Source: Blepharisma stoltei (Eukaryota > Ciliophora > Heterotrichea > Heterotrichida > Blepharismidae). From it: 64,000 nucleotides of DNA. The first letter of the stretch is position 1, and each line of letters opens with the position of its first letter. This document shows positions 9,918 to 23,867 of this stretch, piece by piece. The translations under genes and the position numbers were made by a program. The DNA lies in the NCBI GenBank assembly GCA_914767885.1, contig CAJZBQ010000053.1, forward strand, positions 1,086,001-1,150,000. The letters run 5' to 3'. Below the pieces are notes generated by a model. It had not been told where the DNA came from, made no database searches, and worked only from the letters and a program-made list of their open reading frames with translations.

Positions 9918-12900
9918 CTAGTCAATCTTAGAGTTAAAAATTGACGTACTTACACCCCAAGATGACCATAGCAGCTTATGTTTATTTTTTTCAGAAATTC
10001 CTTCATTTTCTTTACTTTTTTCCTCTTGACTATTGTCATCATTCCATATTTTAATCGTCTGATCTCGACTTGCTGACAATATAAATCTTCCACACGGCGA
10101 ATAGCATATAGAACTTACTGCATCTTTATGCCCAACAAGCTGATTTAAAATTGTTTGACTTTCTATATCCCATACAATAATGCTTTGATCTCAACTCCCA
10201 GACACAAAATACTTTCCGCATGGCGAAAACGCAAGAGCTGAAATATTTCCTGTATGCCCTTGGAAATGCTTTATTGCTTTTCCAGTCTCTAGAGAATAAA
10301 TTTCAATAATTTTTTCGTTTCCGCCAGAAGCTAAAAATTTGTCACAAGGTGAAAATGCGGTCACTAAAATAGAGGCCTTGGATGTATATAGTTTTTTTAC
10401 CCTTTTTAGAGTTTTTGATGACAATATAGCAATATAATCTGCATTTAAAGCTATAGCTAAATATTTTCTTGTGCTTGAAGTAGAAATTGAAATAATAGCT
10501 TCAGTGGAGTTTTCTGACTCCCCTCCCCCCCTTTAAATTGGAACAAAATATAGGTAAAATTTCCACTTTTTTGGTAAATTAACCCCCCTTTAAATTGGAA
10601 CAAAATTTAATTTTATAATACAAAATTTTATATATATAAATCATAATTTTTATGTAAAAAGTTTTGATATAATTTAAATGTTTCTTCTTAACTAAAATTA
10701 AAAATTTAGTTATATCCTGCCTTGTTTTAAAAGAATAGAGTATAAAGAACATCTTATTTAAATAAATTTATTATCCTTAATTGTAAATTTTTAAAAAAAT
10801 TTAATTTTTTTTTTATAAAAATGATATTTTTTATTTAAATAGCTTTGATATAAATTCAATACGAATTCTTTGCAAAAATTCAAAATTTACTTATCTCTTG
10901 CTTTATTTTAAAGAATAGAGTATAAATAATATCTTATTTAAACAAAATTAGCACTTTGATTAATAAATTTTCCAAAATTTTTTTTTTAATTTTTTTTTAT
11001 CAATAAAAATAATAATTTTTGTGTAAATAGTTTTGATACCAATTAATAGTGGCGTATTAATTAATAATAAAATTTTAGTTATATCTTGCTTTGTTTTAAA
11101 GGATAAAGAGTAAATAGCGTTTTATTAAACAAATTTATTATTCTGATTCGATAAATTTTTGAAATTTTTTGTTTTTTTAAATTTTATATAAAAATTTTTA
11201 TAATGATTGTTTTTAAAAAAATTTTCTTAACCCCCCTTTAAATTGGAACAAAATTTTTAGTTCCAATTTAAAGGGGTGGGGGGAGTGAGGAGAACTGAAT
11301 TTTGGAGTCTGAGAAAAAATCTTTATGATAAACAAATGATCAATCCCTCGTTAAACAAGAAATCACATGCTTTCCACTAGGAGAAAATGCGGCAAAAATA
11401 ACACCTAATCTTTCTTGATGCGATTTTATAAGCTGGCCAGATTTTAAGTCTCATAGCTTCACAGCGCTATCGAGCCCTCCTGAAACTAAATAGTTATTGC
11501 AACGAGATATGGCAATATTATTCACAGAACAGGTATGGCTTTTTAATTTCTTTATAATTTTAAATGTTTTTGCACATCATACAAAAATTGCCCCGCTGCT
11601 GTCACAGGTAATAAAAAAATTCCCACATAGTGATCAAGCTACTGCATTAATAGAGCTTATGATTTCTTTATCTCTTGGCTGAAACGAATGCAAACTTCAG
11701 ATTTTTATTGTTTTGTCCCAGCTTCCAGAAGCAAGAAATTTCCCACATGGAGAAAACGCTATGCTGCTAACTATTTCACTATGATTTTGTAATATTCTTT
11801 TTTGATTGCTTTGTCAATAGGCCTTAAATATTTATTGCCTAATTTATTATTAAAAATGTTTAAATTTAATATAATAATTTATTAAAACAGTATAAATGAG
11901 TTTTGAGTTTTGAATCAAGATCATAAACATATATCCCACTTAAGCTGCAACAAGCCATTTTATTTTCGCATGAAAGAGCTACTGCGTTTACTATATTTGG
12001 ATAATCTCCAAATGATGTTGCTTCGGATTCTTCCAAAAGATTCCAAATTTTGACACCTTTATCTCCACAAGTCGCAATAAACTTTTTATGTGTTATATAG
12101 GATAATGATCGAACTCCATATAAATTTGAAAATTTTTTGATTTTTGTAAGATTTTCTAATTCCCAAGTGCAGACTCAGCTATTTTCATTCCCAGCAATCA
12201 GATATCTACCACAATTGGTAAATAAAAGTTTCTTAATCACATCTTCATTGCAAATTTTTATAGTTTTAGTCTTCTTAATGCTAATATTTAATATTTTTAT
12301 ATCTCTCCTCTCATGCCCATATGCTAAATAGTTTCCACATGGTGAAAAAGCGACTGCACCAATTATTATATAGGGATTTGTCAATAATAAAAGCTCGTTA
12401 CAAGTTTCAATGTCCCATAATCTTACTGTTCGGTCCGCTCCTGCAGATGCAAGAATATCTCCATTTGGCGAATAAGCTACACATTTAATAGTTTGCTGGT
12501 GGCCTCTAAATATTTTGAGTTCTTGTAAAGTTTTAAGGCACCAGAGCTTTATAGTAGTATCAGCGCTTGCAGATGCCAAATACTGCCCACAAGGAGAATA
12601 GCATATCGAGGTCACCCAATTTTTATGGCCTTTTATTGTAATTTCGCCAAAACTAGCAGAGCTTAATTTGCAATTTTTTAAATTTGAGCAATAAATATTT
12701 GAGTAAGAAAAATTTACATTGGTAAGGTCGCTGCCTTTGAAATTTGTATTAATTCAGTTTCCGCATGATAAATCGGCGTCTGGTATTTTTATATTTTTTA
12801 AATTTTTATTGGTAAATGAAAATTCAGCTAAATTTAACAGTGAAATCGCATTGCTGGCTGCTATTGAAATTTCTTCTGAGTCTTTGGAATAAATTATAAA

Positions 12901-14025
12901 TTTGTAAAGTTTTTCTTTTAATTCGTCTGATAGAGAGCCTTTTATTGATGAAAAAGTTTGAATATTTTTGGAAAATTTTATTTTATTGAAAAATGATATT
13001 TTCAGAGAATTTGTATCAGATAAAAACGATATTTCTAATAAAATTTTTCCTGATAGTAGTTTATCTAAATTTATTGAGCAATTTTTTCAGAATATTTTAT
13101 AGGTAGTAATTTTTTCATCATACATTAAAATGGCGTGGTGCAACCTCTTACTCCCAGGGGAGTAAATAATAATGTAGCCAGGGTGAATAGGACCTTTTGG
13201 AAAGGAGTACAACATTTGGAAATGAGCATCTGGACAGGTTTTTATTGTTTGGTGGAGCGCAATGTCATATCTAGCCAACCATATGCTTACACCCAGCCAA
13301 GGTTTTAGTCTGTGCGGAGATGGAGCTCAAAGTTGAAAATGGACATAATGAGGTTCCCTTTCGTCAATCAGGAGCATTTCCCAGCGCGATATTGGACATT
13401 GCGTCTTGAGCTTTGAGTTTCTATCTTGGTCCACAGAGGACCAGATAATTCGATTTTCTAATTTTCAGCAGGCTGAACTCGTCAATAACGGCATGGCAAC
13501 CCATTGCCCCTGACTCACGGATAGCGAGTTCAAGCCTTCATCCGTTGGGAGCAGCATAGTGATAGTTGTAGGCAAGCAGTTGAGCGTTACAGAGTTTATA
13601 TGGGCTTTGTAGGCCTACAGGGAGCTTCTCTTATAATCTTAGTTTAAATTAGTCATTTTTGTTTGATCTTTTAAGCTGAAACGCTTTGATAAGAGCTTAG
13701 ATTGAGGTTCTAAAATAAAAAATGCATTCTTCTTATCCTGAGTTTGATTTTCACGAGAATTATTATCAGAATGCAAGCCTCCTTCACAAGAGCTATAAAT
13801 ATTTTTATTTCTATCAAAAGTTTGATCAAGCGAACTAATTTCTGTCAGCAATTGTTGCCAAAACTCAATTTGGCGATCAATTCCCAACAAATTCAAATTC
13901 AAGCAATCAATTTCTTCAATTCCCCAATAATATCTTCCTATTGCATAATTAAAAATAATTCCCTTATTCGATCCCATTTTTATTGTTAGTTGCTTAACAA
14001 TAAATAATTCAGCGACACCTTCCAC
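9918..14025 (-). CDS. Pentapeptide-repeat plus WD40-repeat protein
   Basis: After removing interruptions at 13128-13646, 11829-11892 and 10518-11288 the frame is continuous over roughly 900 residues. The N-terminal 200 or so residues are unrecognised. Next comes a short pentapeptide-repeat stretch (ADLSCGNWINTNFKGSDLTN). The rest is a run of about ten WD40 units with SPCGKFLASGS and WDKTIKIW-type ends; several Trp codons are TGA. Related domain mixes occur in large scaffold proteins of ciliates and cyanobacteria. I see no NACHT P-loop. The role is probably protein-protein scaffolding. It is divergent from the aspartic protease 50 bp away. WD units vary in closing residues, but I see no stop outside the excised parts. 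Confidence 0.75.
10518..11285 (-). mobile_element. MITE family 2 (768 bp) with three internal tandem units
   Basis: TIR CTCCCC...CCCTTTAAATTGGAAC at both ends, with TGA at both flanks (10515-10517 and 11286-11288). The right end is a hairpin of two inverted TIRs. The left end has two direct TIR copies separated by a spacer with AAAATTTCCACTTTTTTGG. The body holds three diverged units of about 185 bp, each with a TATATC(T/C)TGC(T/C)TTGTTTTAAA-like core. It lies in the WD40 gene; removal with one TGA restores the frame (FSS to ENSTEAII). Confidence 0.85.
11829..11892. other. Short IES (64 nt) in the WD40 gene
   Basis: TA-bounded AT-rich segment with in-frame stops on the gene strand. Removal joins DSKLKTHL to FKAYWQSN in frame, consistent with later frames. 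Confidence 0.75.
13128..13646. mobile_element. Retroposon R2 (519 bp) in the WD40 gene
   Basis: GC-richer insert. The left end has AAAATGGCGTGGTG just inside the border; the right end has TAATCTTAG. Flanking repeats are weak (TTAAA within an imperfect 8-mer). Removal at TA joins TKMTNL to MYDEKITTYKIF in frame. The ends resemble the other retroposons here. Confidence 0.6.
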
Positions 14026-14075
14026 TTGATTATTAAAAAGAACATATCTTTAAATCCATATTACTGGAGAAATAA

Positions 14076-16033
<1,958 letters not shown>

Positions 16034-16070
16034 CCATATTTAGCTAATTATATTAGGCTAATTTTGCTTA

Positions 16071-16339
16071 CTCCTCCTCCTCCTCCTCCTCCTCTGTGAG
16101 CGAATAAAATAACTTTATTCGGTCACCTGAGTCGGGTTAATTTTTTTTATATATAAATTTTATAGTCATTTTTTTTTCAAAATTTATTGTAAAATTAACC
16201 AGAATTAGCTAGAGATTTCATTATACTAATTATCACTTATATATCAAAATTGTTTTTTTCATAAAAACTTTTGTTCTTTCACGGAGGGTGAGTTTTTGAT
16301 CAAAAAATAGGGATTTTTCCAATGGTTTTGTTCGGGAAG
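16071..16339 (+). mobile_element. Decayed MITE family 1
   Basis: TIR eroded to CTCCTCC...CTCTGTGAGCGAA. The right end stops at TTTTGTTCGGGAAG, missing the last part of the TIR. The AT-rich body matches complete copies. TTA at 16068-16070 and TTA within TTAA at 16340-16343 flank it. Confidence 0.75.
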
Positions 16340-16343
16340 TTAA

Positions 16344-16729
16344 CTCCCCCCCCCCCTCCGTGAGCGAACAAAACCATTAGAAAAATCGCCATTTTTTGAC
16401 CAAAAACCCACCCTCCGTGAGTGAACAAAAAATTTTTTTTAATAGAAAAAATTTTAATGGAAAAAAATTTTGATATATAAGTGATAATTAGTATAATGAA
16501 ATCTAGAGCTAATTCTGTTTAATTTTAAACAAATTGCGTTTTTAAAACATAAATTTTGCAAATTAAATTAATATTTGCTTCCCAATTTTTGCAAATTAGG
16601 GATTTTTTTAAATTTCGAAAAAAATATTTTTTATAAAATTTATATATAAATTTTTTTTAAAAAAAAAAATTAACCCCCCTCCGTGAGCGAACAAAATTTT
16701 TTTGTTCGCTCACGGAGGGGGGGGGGGAG
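16344..16729 (-). mobile_element. MITE family 1, complete copy, opposite orientation
   Basis: Full-length copy beginning CTCCCCC...CCGTGAGCGAAC with the hairpin end on the right, flanked by TAA at 16341-16343 and 16730-16732. Its left flank is the target duplication of the older neighbouring MITE, so it inserted at the border of that copy. Intergenic, 50 bp before protease 2. Confidence 0.85.
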
Positions 16730-16783
16730 TAAGGATAATAAAAATTTAAGAAATTTCAAAATAAAATTATTTCACCTTATAAA

Positions 16784-18206
16784 ATGAAAGGATATTTAAT
16801 TCTCCTTTATATTCAAATTGCTTTTGGAGCATTTACGATACCTCTCTACCCGATCCATAAAACTCCAGAAGAAAAAGCTTCATTTTATAAGTCCCTCAAA
16901 ACCTTCAAAGCTGGAGCAGGCCCTACCAATGTTCCATTAACCTATAATTATGAGTATTACGGCTTAGTCCAAATTGGTACTCCTCCTCAGAACTTTCAGG
17001 TGGTTTTTGATACAGGCTCTTCCAATTTATGGGTTCCTAGCAGCAGCTGCTATTCAGTTTCCTGCTCCCTTCACCATACATATAACCATTCCAAATCATC
17101 AACTTACATCCCAAATGGCAAAAAAATTGGAATTGGCTACGAAGCCGGCTCTGTGACTGGATTTTTATCTAAAGATACAGTCACTTGGGGAGGAATTCAG
17201 ATCCCGGGCATTACTTTTGCAGAAATGACGAGTTTTCCAGGGACTTATTGGAGCTCAAAAGCATTTGATGGGATTATGGGGATGGCTTGGGTGGCTGAGT
17301 CTGAAGACAAAATTACCCCTGTTTATCAGTCTATACTTAATTTGCTGAATATTTAAATATTCAATATCTTATATAAACAAGTATATTTTAGCCACATAAG
17401 TATATGTATAGCTTAGGGCTTATCAATGCAGACAGTTTTGCTATGTATTTAGTCCCAGGAAATGGAATTGGAAGTGCTTTAACGTTAGGAGGCTACAATA
17501 CAAGCTGCAGCAAAAATGACTGAAATTGGATTCCATTACTTAATGAAGGGTTCTGGGAAATAAAAATTGACTCAATTACTGTGAATGGGAAAGCTATACA
17601 AGTGACTGGGATGAAAGCTGTCATTGACTCAGGGACGCCTCATCTTGTAGGGGATAGCACAATTGTTAACCAAATTAATGCAATAATTCCAACTGTGGCG
17701 TCTGATTGCTCTAATATTGGGAGTCTTCCAAATGTTGTAATTACTTTGAATGGTGTGAATTATACTTTAACAGGACAAGATTATGTGGTGCAGTTGAATT
17801 CAGAAGGATTGACGTCATGTGAAACTGGCTGGACTCCTGAAAATTTCCCATCTTCTCTTAGAAATGTTTTGATTTTGGGCGACTTATTTATGCATGTCTA
17901 TTATAGAAATTGCCCGAGGATGGCGCTATATTGCGCCATCCTCGGGCAATTGGAGACACGGCTCCACACGGGAATTGTGTTCCACGTGTGGAGCCATTTT
18001 TCCACGTGGGAAAATGTGGATTCCACACGTGGAAAAATGTGGATTCCACACGTGGAAAAATGGCTCCACACGTGGAATACGGTTCCCGTGTGGAGCCAAT
18101 TTTCGCTTGCCCTAGGATGGCGCCATATAGCGCCATCCTAGGGCAAATCCTATATACACAGTTTGATTATGGAGGTTCACGAATTGGGTTTGCGACTGCA
18201 ATCTAA
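16784..18206 (+). CDS. Pepsin-like aspartic protease 2
   Basis: Tandem paralog of protease 1, about 365 residues after removal of 17334-17404 and 17906-18156. Signal peptide [17 protein letters not shown], pro-region [14 protein letters not shown], first catalytic motif [20 protein letters not shown], second motif [11 protein letters not shown], and C-terminal [14 protein letters not shown]. It retains canonical DTGSSN where protease 1 has DTGSGN. Same expected role: acid protease of the endolysosomal or secretory route. None of its interruptions is shared with protease 1 although the coding sequences align throughout, so the insertions postdate the duplication or were differentially lost. 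Stop TAA 18204-18206. Confidence 0.9.
17334..17404. other. Short IES (71 nt) in protease 2
   Basis: TA-bounded. Removal joins TPVYQS to MYSLGLINA in frame, matching the paralog. Confidence 0.8.
17906..18156. mobile_element. Palindromic IES P2 (251 nt), hairpins within a palindrome
   Basis: TA-bounded. Each end is itself a perfect hairpin: GCCCGAGGATGGCGC, a 6-nt loop, then its reverse complement; the right end has the CCCTAGG variant. Inner hairpins use GGCTCCACACG...CGTGTGGAGCC, and the centre holds repeated TTCCACACGTGGAA units. The whole element is also palindromic. Removal joins LFMHVYY to TQFDYGG in frame. Confidence 0.85.
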
Positions 18207-18318
18207 AAATAAAAATATAATTTTTATATCAGTGTTGTGGTAAAATAATAATAAATGAATTATATCAAATTAACAATAAGGAACACAAACAGTGTCTTGC
18301 AATAATATTTTATTTTAA

Positions 18319-21300
18319 TTATGATGCTTGAAAAAGTTTTTTATAATGCCCATCTTCAATATTCATCAACAAATTATGACTCCCCATTTCTATAATAGTC
18401 CCCATCTCTAATAAAATTATTAGATCATAATTTTGTATAGTTTTCAATTTGTGTGCAATTGCTACAATAGTGAATTTTTCTTTTTGTAAATTTTCTTGAA
18501 GGTTTGATTCAGTGACACTATCAAGTGCGCTTGTTGCTTCGTCTAAAATTAAAATTTTTGGTTTTCTTAATAATGCTCTTGCGATAGCAATTCTTTGTTT
18601 TTCACCTCCGCTAAGTTTATTTCCTCTTAAACCTACATCTGAGTCAATGCTATATTTATTTACTATATTAATAGCTTGCGATTTAAAAATAGCCTCATTT
18701 ATTTCATTTAAAGTTGCGTTTTCTTTTGCAATTTTCATGTTGTATAGGATTGATCCTTTGAATAAAATAGGTTCTTGGCCGACCCAACAGATGCAGTCTC
18801 TTAGATATGCTATATTATAATCTTTTATTGGCCTATCATCAATTTCAATACTCCCAGAAACAGGATCATAAAATCTCATAATCAGCTGAGCTATCGTTGA
18901 TTTTCCAGACCCAGTCGTCCCAGTAATTCCTACTCTTTTCCCTACTTTTATTTCAAAATTAACATTATTCAAGACCACATTATTCCTATTTTCATATTTA
19001 AAGCATACATTTCTGAATATAATATTCCCAAAAATCGGTAAAAAAATCCCTGCCTCCGACTCAGCATTAATTTCTGGCTTATAATCAATAATTCTGAACA
19101 TATGTTTCGCACTTTCAATGCCTCCACTAATATCAGGTGCTAATGCGCCTACTATCATTAATCCCCATGAAGAAAACATATCTCATTTCCATTAATAAAA
19201 GCATCTTTCTGTATAAATGTCATTAGTAAACTATTTATTGTAATAAATATAATACAAAAAAACACAGTAAACATATCTTTAATTTCTAATTTTCCTTCCT
19301 TTATTCTATATGTCCCAAACCAGCCTACAATTCCTCATAAAAAATACATAGCCATATACCTAACACTAAACATGACTCCATTACAATATGACGATTTCAG
19401 CACTCTTTTGTTTTCAGCCTCAGTAGCTGATATATATTCTCTATAAAAATATTCTTGTCTATTGAAGGAGTGGACTGTTTTTATATTTGTCAGAGCATCA
19501 GAAGCGATTTCTGTAGTATTTTTTAAATCACTGTGACTTATACCTTTTAGCTGCATAAATTCACCTTTGCCGCCTGTTATCATGACAATAGGAAGTAAGA
19601 CAAGAACGAGGATAGATAAAGGTATATCATGCATACTGGCTATAATAATTCCTCCAAGTATAGCGGTTAATACTAAAGATTGGAGCCCTAATATGGGACC
19701 ACCAATACTAGAAATTTTTTCACAGTCTGATGCAAGCCTATATGATAATGTTGAAGGGTTGCTTGATGGCTTATCAAAATATTTTTGATCGTAATTGAGA
19801 AGTGATTTAAGTCCTTGGTAGCGTAAATCATAAGTATAAAGTGCAGTGACTCTGGAAAGAGCAGCACATAGGATTGTTAATGAAAAAATAATGATGGAGG
19901 CTTCTATAAATAAATAGTACATATTAGTTTTTGTGGAATCTGTCATATCAGAACCTGTTTTTTCAATCAAAATAAAGACATTATCGGAAAATATATACCC
20001 AAAAATAGGAAATAAAATTCCTGTAATTATTGCACATAAAGATGCTAATATAAGTCAATATCAGTATTTCTTAGCGAACCATAAAATTCTTGCAAATGTT
20101 TTTGACGTTTTTTCTTGCTGTATTATACCTTCTTCAAGTTTTAATTCTAAATTTTTATTTTCTTTGATTTTTAAACTTTTATATGAGCTTTCTTTTTCAA
20201 TATTTTTCTGGACAGCTTGAAGCCTGGCATAGATTCCATTTTCCTCTATCAAAGATTCGTGGCTCCCTGATTCCACAATTTTCCCATGGTTCAATACAAT
20301 GATTTTTTCAGCGTTTTTGATGGTGCTCAGCCTTTGTGCCACTATAATTGTTGTCCTTCCTTTCATAATCTTATCAAAAGTTTTTTGAATTTTCTTTTCA
20401 GTATTTACATCTAAAGCGCTTGTGGCCTCATCTAATAACAAAATTTTTGGTTTTTTAATCATGGCCCTTGCTATTGCAATTCTTTGTTTTTGGCCTCCAG
20501 ATATTTGGGATCCTTTGATCCCTACATAAGTTTCATATGCGTTTTCAAGATTTTCTATAAAATGGTTAGCTTCAGCTTCAGCAGCAGCATCATAAATTTC
20601 TGAGTCTGACGATGATAATTTGCCAATTCTTATATTTTCCTTTATAGTTGTATTGAATAAAATAGGCTCTTGGCTTACCAATCCAATGCTTTCTCTTAGG
20701 CTCGATAAATCGAATTCCTTTATGTTTATCCCATCAATTAATACAAACCCAATTTTACAATAATAAAAACCTTCAATTAGCTGGATTATAGTGCTTTTCC
20801 CAGACCCAGTTTCCCCAACAATTGCTAAAGACTCGCCTGTTTGTACCTTAAATGATACCCCTTCTAGTACTTTATTAGAAGAATAGCTGAAATGGACATT
20901 TTTAAACTCAATTTCTCCTTTTAAATCGTCAGTCCTTCTATAACCATCATATTTTTTTGTTTTCACTATTATTTTCATCACTCTTCCAGCAGCGATTTTT
21001 CCATTTTGAATAAATTGCAATAGCGGCACTGCAGTTCCCAAATAAAAAGCTGACATTGAAGTCGCAAAAAAAATCATGACCACATGTTTAGCCTGACATT
21101 TTTCTCCATCAGATCAATTATCTACCTCATTTTCAAAAAATAAAGACCCAAAATAAAAAATCGTCCCTGAAAAAGTAAATAAAATTAAAAAAAAAATTGA
21201 CCAGCCAAGACCATGGAGAGTCCCCATAACTGTCGTAAAATTTTTTAAAGGCTCCAGTTCTTTTTGGTATGATTTAGCAAGAAAATCTTGAGAGTTACAG

Positions 21301-22109
21301 GAGGAGACAGTTTTTACCCCTTCAAGGCTTTCTTCAGCTATTCCTCCTGCTGTTTTATATTTTTCTTGGGCTATTACTGTGCTTTGGTATGATGCTTTGT
21401 CAATGCTGTAGGCTGTTATGATCTGGATAGGGAGCATGATGAGGGCGATTAATGTTAATTGTAGATTGATAAAAAATGCGACCATTCAGGTAGCGATAAA
21501 AAGGACAATTGAAGAAAGCAAAAGCATGACTTTCTCACCTGAAGCCTGCTCTATTGTGTTACAGTCTAGGTCAATAGAGCTGCCAAATTCAGCTGGGTTG
21601 TGCTTGTCGAATCATTTTATTGGCTTATTTATTATATAGAGATTTAGCTAAATTAAGATAGAATTTTTTACTTAAAAAGATTAGGGAATGTTTAAATAGA
21701 GGAGTATAGCTTTGAAATACACATTTTTCCATTTTAATCCTGTATTATTTCCAAGCCTTATAAATGAAACAACTGCAACTCAGCCAGCAATTACTGTGAT
21801 TGGTCCTAGAATAAATTGAACAACTGCAATTGATGTTCCTTCCTCATATAGCTCATCAAAATTGTCTCTATTTTTGTACATTGCATCTATAAGGTCTCCA
21901 ATTTTTATAACCAAAAATAAAGGCAGGACAGAAAATATAACTGTAAATATTAGCCCTAGTCATAAAAGAATATAATCTGATCATAGTGAAAATCTATAGA
22001 GATCTATAAAAGACATTTCTAGGATGGCTGTATTTTTCTCTTTGATTTTTAAAGGAACTTTGTCGTCCTCTCCATCATTTTCTTCATTGAAAAGTAACTC
22101 TTTTTTCAT
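18319..22109 (-). CDS. ABCB-type full ABC transporter (P-glycoprotein-like)
   Basis: A TMD-NBD-TMD-NBD protein of about 1,210 residues after removing two IESs (19181-19251, 21630-21704). NBD1: Walker A GETGSGKST, signature SGGQKQRIAIARA, Walker B ILLLDEATSALD. NBD2: GTTGSGKST, LSGGEKQRIAIARA, ILILDEATSALD. Both Q-loops (SQEP and GQEP) and both switch His residues (AQRLST has no His; AHKLKT has one) can be inspected: NBD1 carries Gln where the switch His is usual, though the GESGSHE segment follows. The N-terminal domain has the IKWFDKHNPAEFGS coupling loop typical of ABCB. Expected role: ATP-driven export of hydrophobic compounds at a membrane. The start is the Met before a charged N-terminal tail. 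Confidence 0.88.
19181..19251. other. Short IES (71 nt) in the ABC transporter
   Basis: TA-bounded, shifts the frame in the last TM helix. Removal joins TVFFCI to MFSSWGLMIVGALAPD, giving the family's normal spacing to APD. Confidence 0.75.
21630..21704. other. Short IES (75 nt) in the ABC transporter
   Basis: TA-bounded with in-frame stops. Removal joins VYFKAI to NKPIKWFDKHNP, matching family spacing. Confidence 0.75.
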
Positions 22110-22395
22110 TTATAAATATCTTATAAGCTAATAGAAAATATGCATATAAATAAAGATTAAACAAATATTGAACTATTAATTAGATTACTAGTAATGTATA
22201 AATTTTAACAGCTATATTGCAAATTAATTCTTTCTTTCTTTAACGGACATTATAACGGAATTAATCCTCCATTTTTAATTTGATAATATTGATAATTGCC
22301 TTACTAACCCTGATAAACAATATAGCTTCTCGATCATGCAGCCTTGAGCACATATTTAAATATATACAACAAGGTTTTGCCAACCCACAAATGGT

Positions 22396-22628
22396 TAGCT
22401 TTCTTTTTTTCCGTATCTCACGAGTTTTCTTGCTTCAAAGCAGATTTTTTCGAAAATGTCGTTGACGAATGAGTTCATGATGCTCATTGATCTCTTGGAG
22501 ATTCCAATATTTGGGTGGATTTGTTTTAAGACTCTGTATATGTGGAGTGCGAAGGTCTCTGATCTTCTTTCCTTTCTTCTTGTCTATACTTTGGAGGCTG
22601 ATTCTGCTTTCTTACTATCTTTAATCAT
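22396..22628 (-). pseudogene. Truncated histone H2B fragment between 12-bp direct repeats
   Basis: The minus strand encodes an H2B from its N-terminal tail through the histone fold: [45 protein letters not shown]. It stops there, lacking the C-terminal helix (no LLLPGELAKHA equivalent). There is an in-frame TAG near residue 14. The fragment is flanked by AAATGGTTAGCT at 22389-22400 and 22640-22651. The repeats suggest an inserted or retroposed copy, or a gene fragment carried in an IES; they contain TA. It cannot encode a working H2B. A functional H2B must lie elsewhere. Confidence 0.75.
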
Positions 22629-22651
22629 TTTATGATCAAAAATGGTTAGCT

Positions 22652-23867
22652 AGTAAACAATTTCAATAGCGTGCTTACCCTAGCCTTAGTATGGTTTCAG
22701 AGTGGATTTTAATCCTAAGGATCCAGGCAACTGTCCATTAAAGGCCAGTAGTCATGCCATGGGCTTAAAGCTTCCCTTTATACAAAAATTACATTTTTAT
22801 AGGAAAGTGGCTTACTCATGATTCTTGGAATCACAACATCGACCCAAGCATATCATGGTGATCAAAAAAGGTTGGCACTCAGCACGTGCAAAGATGGTGA
22901 AAGCTCGAGGAAGGCAACCTTGTATTGGATTCTAAGTGTTTAAAGTTTTAAGGATAATAACCTTTAACTTAGTCTGAATTATATACAGAAATGCTACAAT
23001 AGACTAGGACCAGTTTCAGCAATTTCATTTAATCAATCAATTTAATTATTTATGAGAAATGCCAATTTCAACATTTATTCAATTTAATATTTTGAGCTTG
23101 AGCAATATTAAGTTGCGAAATGAATTCTAATTATCAAAATATTTCGTAAAAAGAATTTCTGTAGTGCCGAGAAATTTCTTCGAAAAAATCATCACTAACA
23201 GACGTTTTACAGCAAGTAAATGTGCTTTGGATCAACAGCTTTAATTGCATATTTTATAGGAGGATGTAGCAGAGAAGTACAAATCTTAAAAAAAAATGGA
23301 TGACTAAGCCAAACCCCTTACTGTGCAAAGGAAATGCACACTTTTATTTTCAACAATCGGAATTTCTTACTATATTGGAATATAGAGAAATTAAAGAGAT
23401 AGGCTGCCAATTACTAATACCAGAAAATCTTTTGGATTTATAATCTTTTATTTTATTAAGGCCAACAAATTAACATTAAATTGAAGCAAATATCCTATTT
23501 ACTTATAAACCTGATTATCAAATTTGCTATGTGATGAAAATTTATGCAATTGAGGATAAAGAAAATTTCTGAACCTAAAGAATTACGGATTCTGGGAACC
23601 AGAGTAAAAAACAAAAAAATTAGATCTGTTTTTTCCTTAAAATGTAAGGAAATGTGCACTTTTAGGATCAACTATAGTGATTGCTTATTTCCTAGAAGTG
23701 TTTAGTAAAGAAATCATTTTATGCTAGCAATATTATTTTAACACCAGAAGATCAGAAGTATCAATAGAATAATTATTGATTATTTAATTTAGTACCAAAT
23801 AATTTCATTTTTATTATTTTTATTCTGATATAAGAAAATGCCTTACATAAATTTAATAATAAAAAAT
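22652..23867. other. Long stretch without a recognisable gene
   Basis: The first 280 bp are GC-richer and may be another retroposon relic, but I found no flanking repeat. The remainder is AT-rich. Two short stretches near 23325 and 23645 (both reading KEM-TF in one frame) look like decayed copies of one sequence. Nothing can be called. Confidence 0.4.

Noticed and set aside
10626-11210. Three internal repeats as a CRISPR-like or satellite array
   Set aside because: Only three diverged AT-rich units inside a MITE, without regular spacers.
18512-21639. Plus-strand frames opposite the ABC transporter
   Set aside because: Shadow frames of a well-supported minus-strand gene.
22280-22465. Plus-strand frame overlapping the H2B fragment
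   Set aside because: Low-complexity frame; the minus-strand H2B similarity accounts for part of the region.
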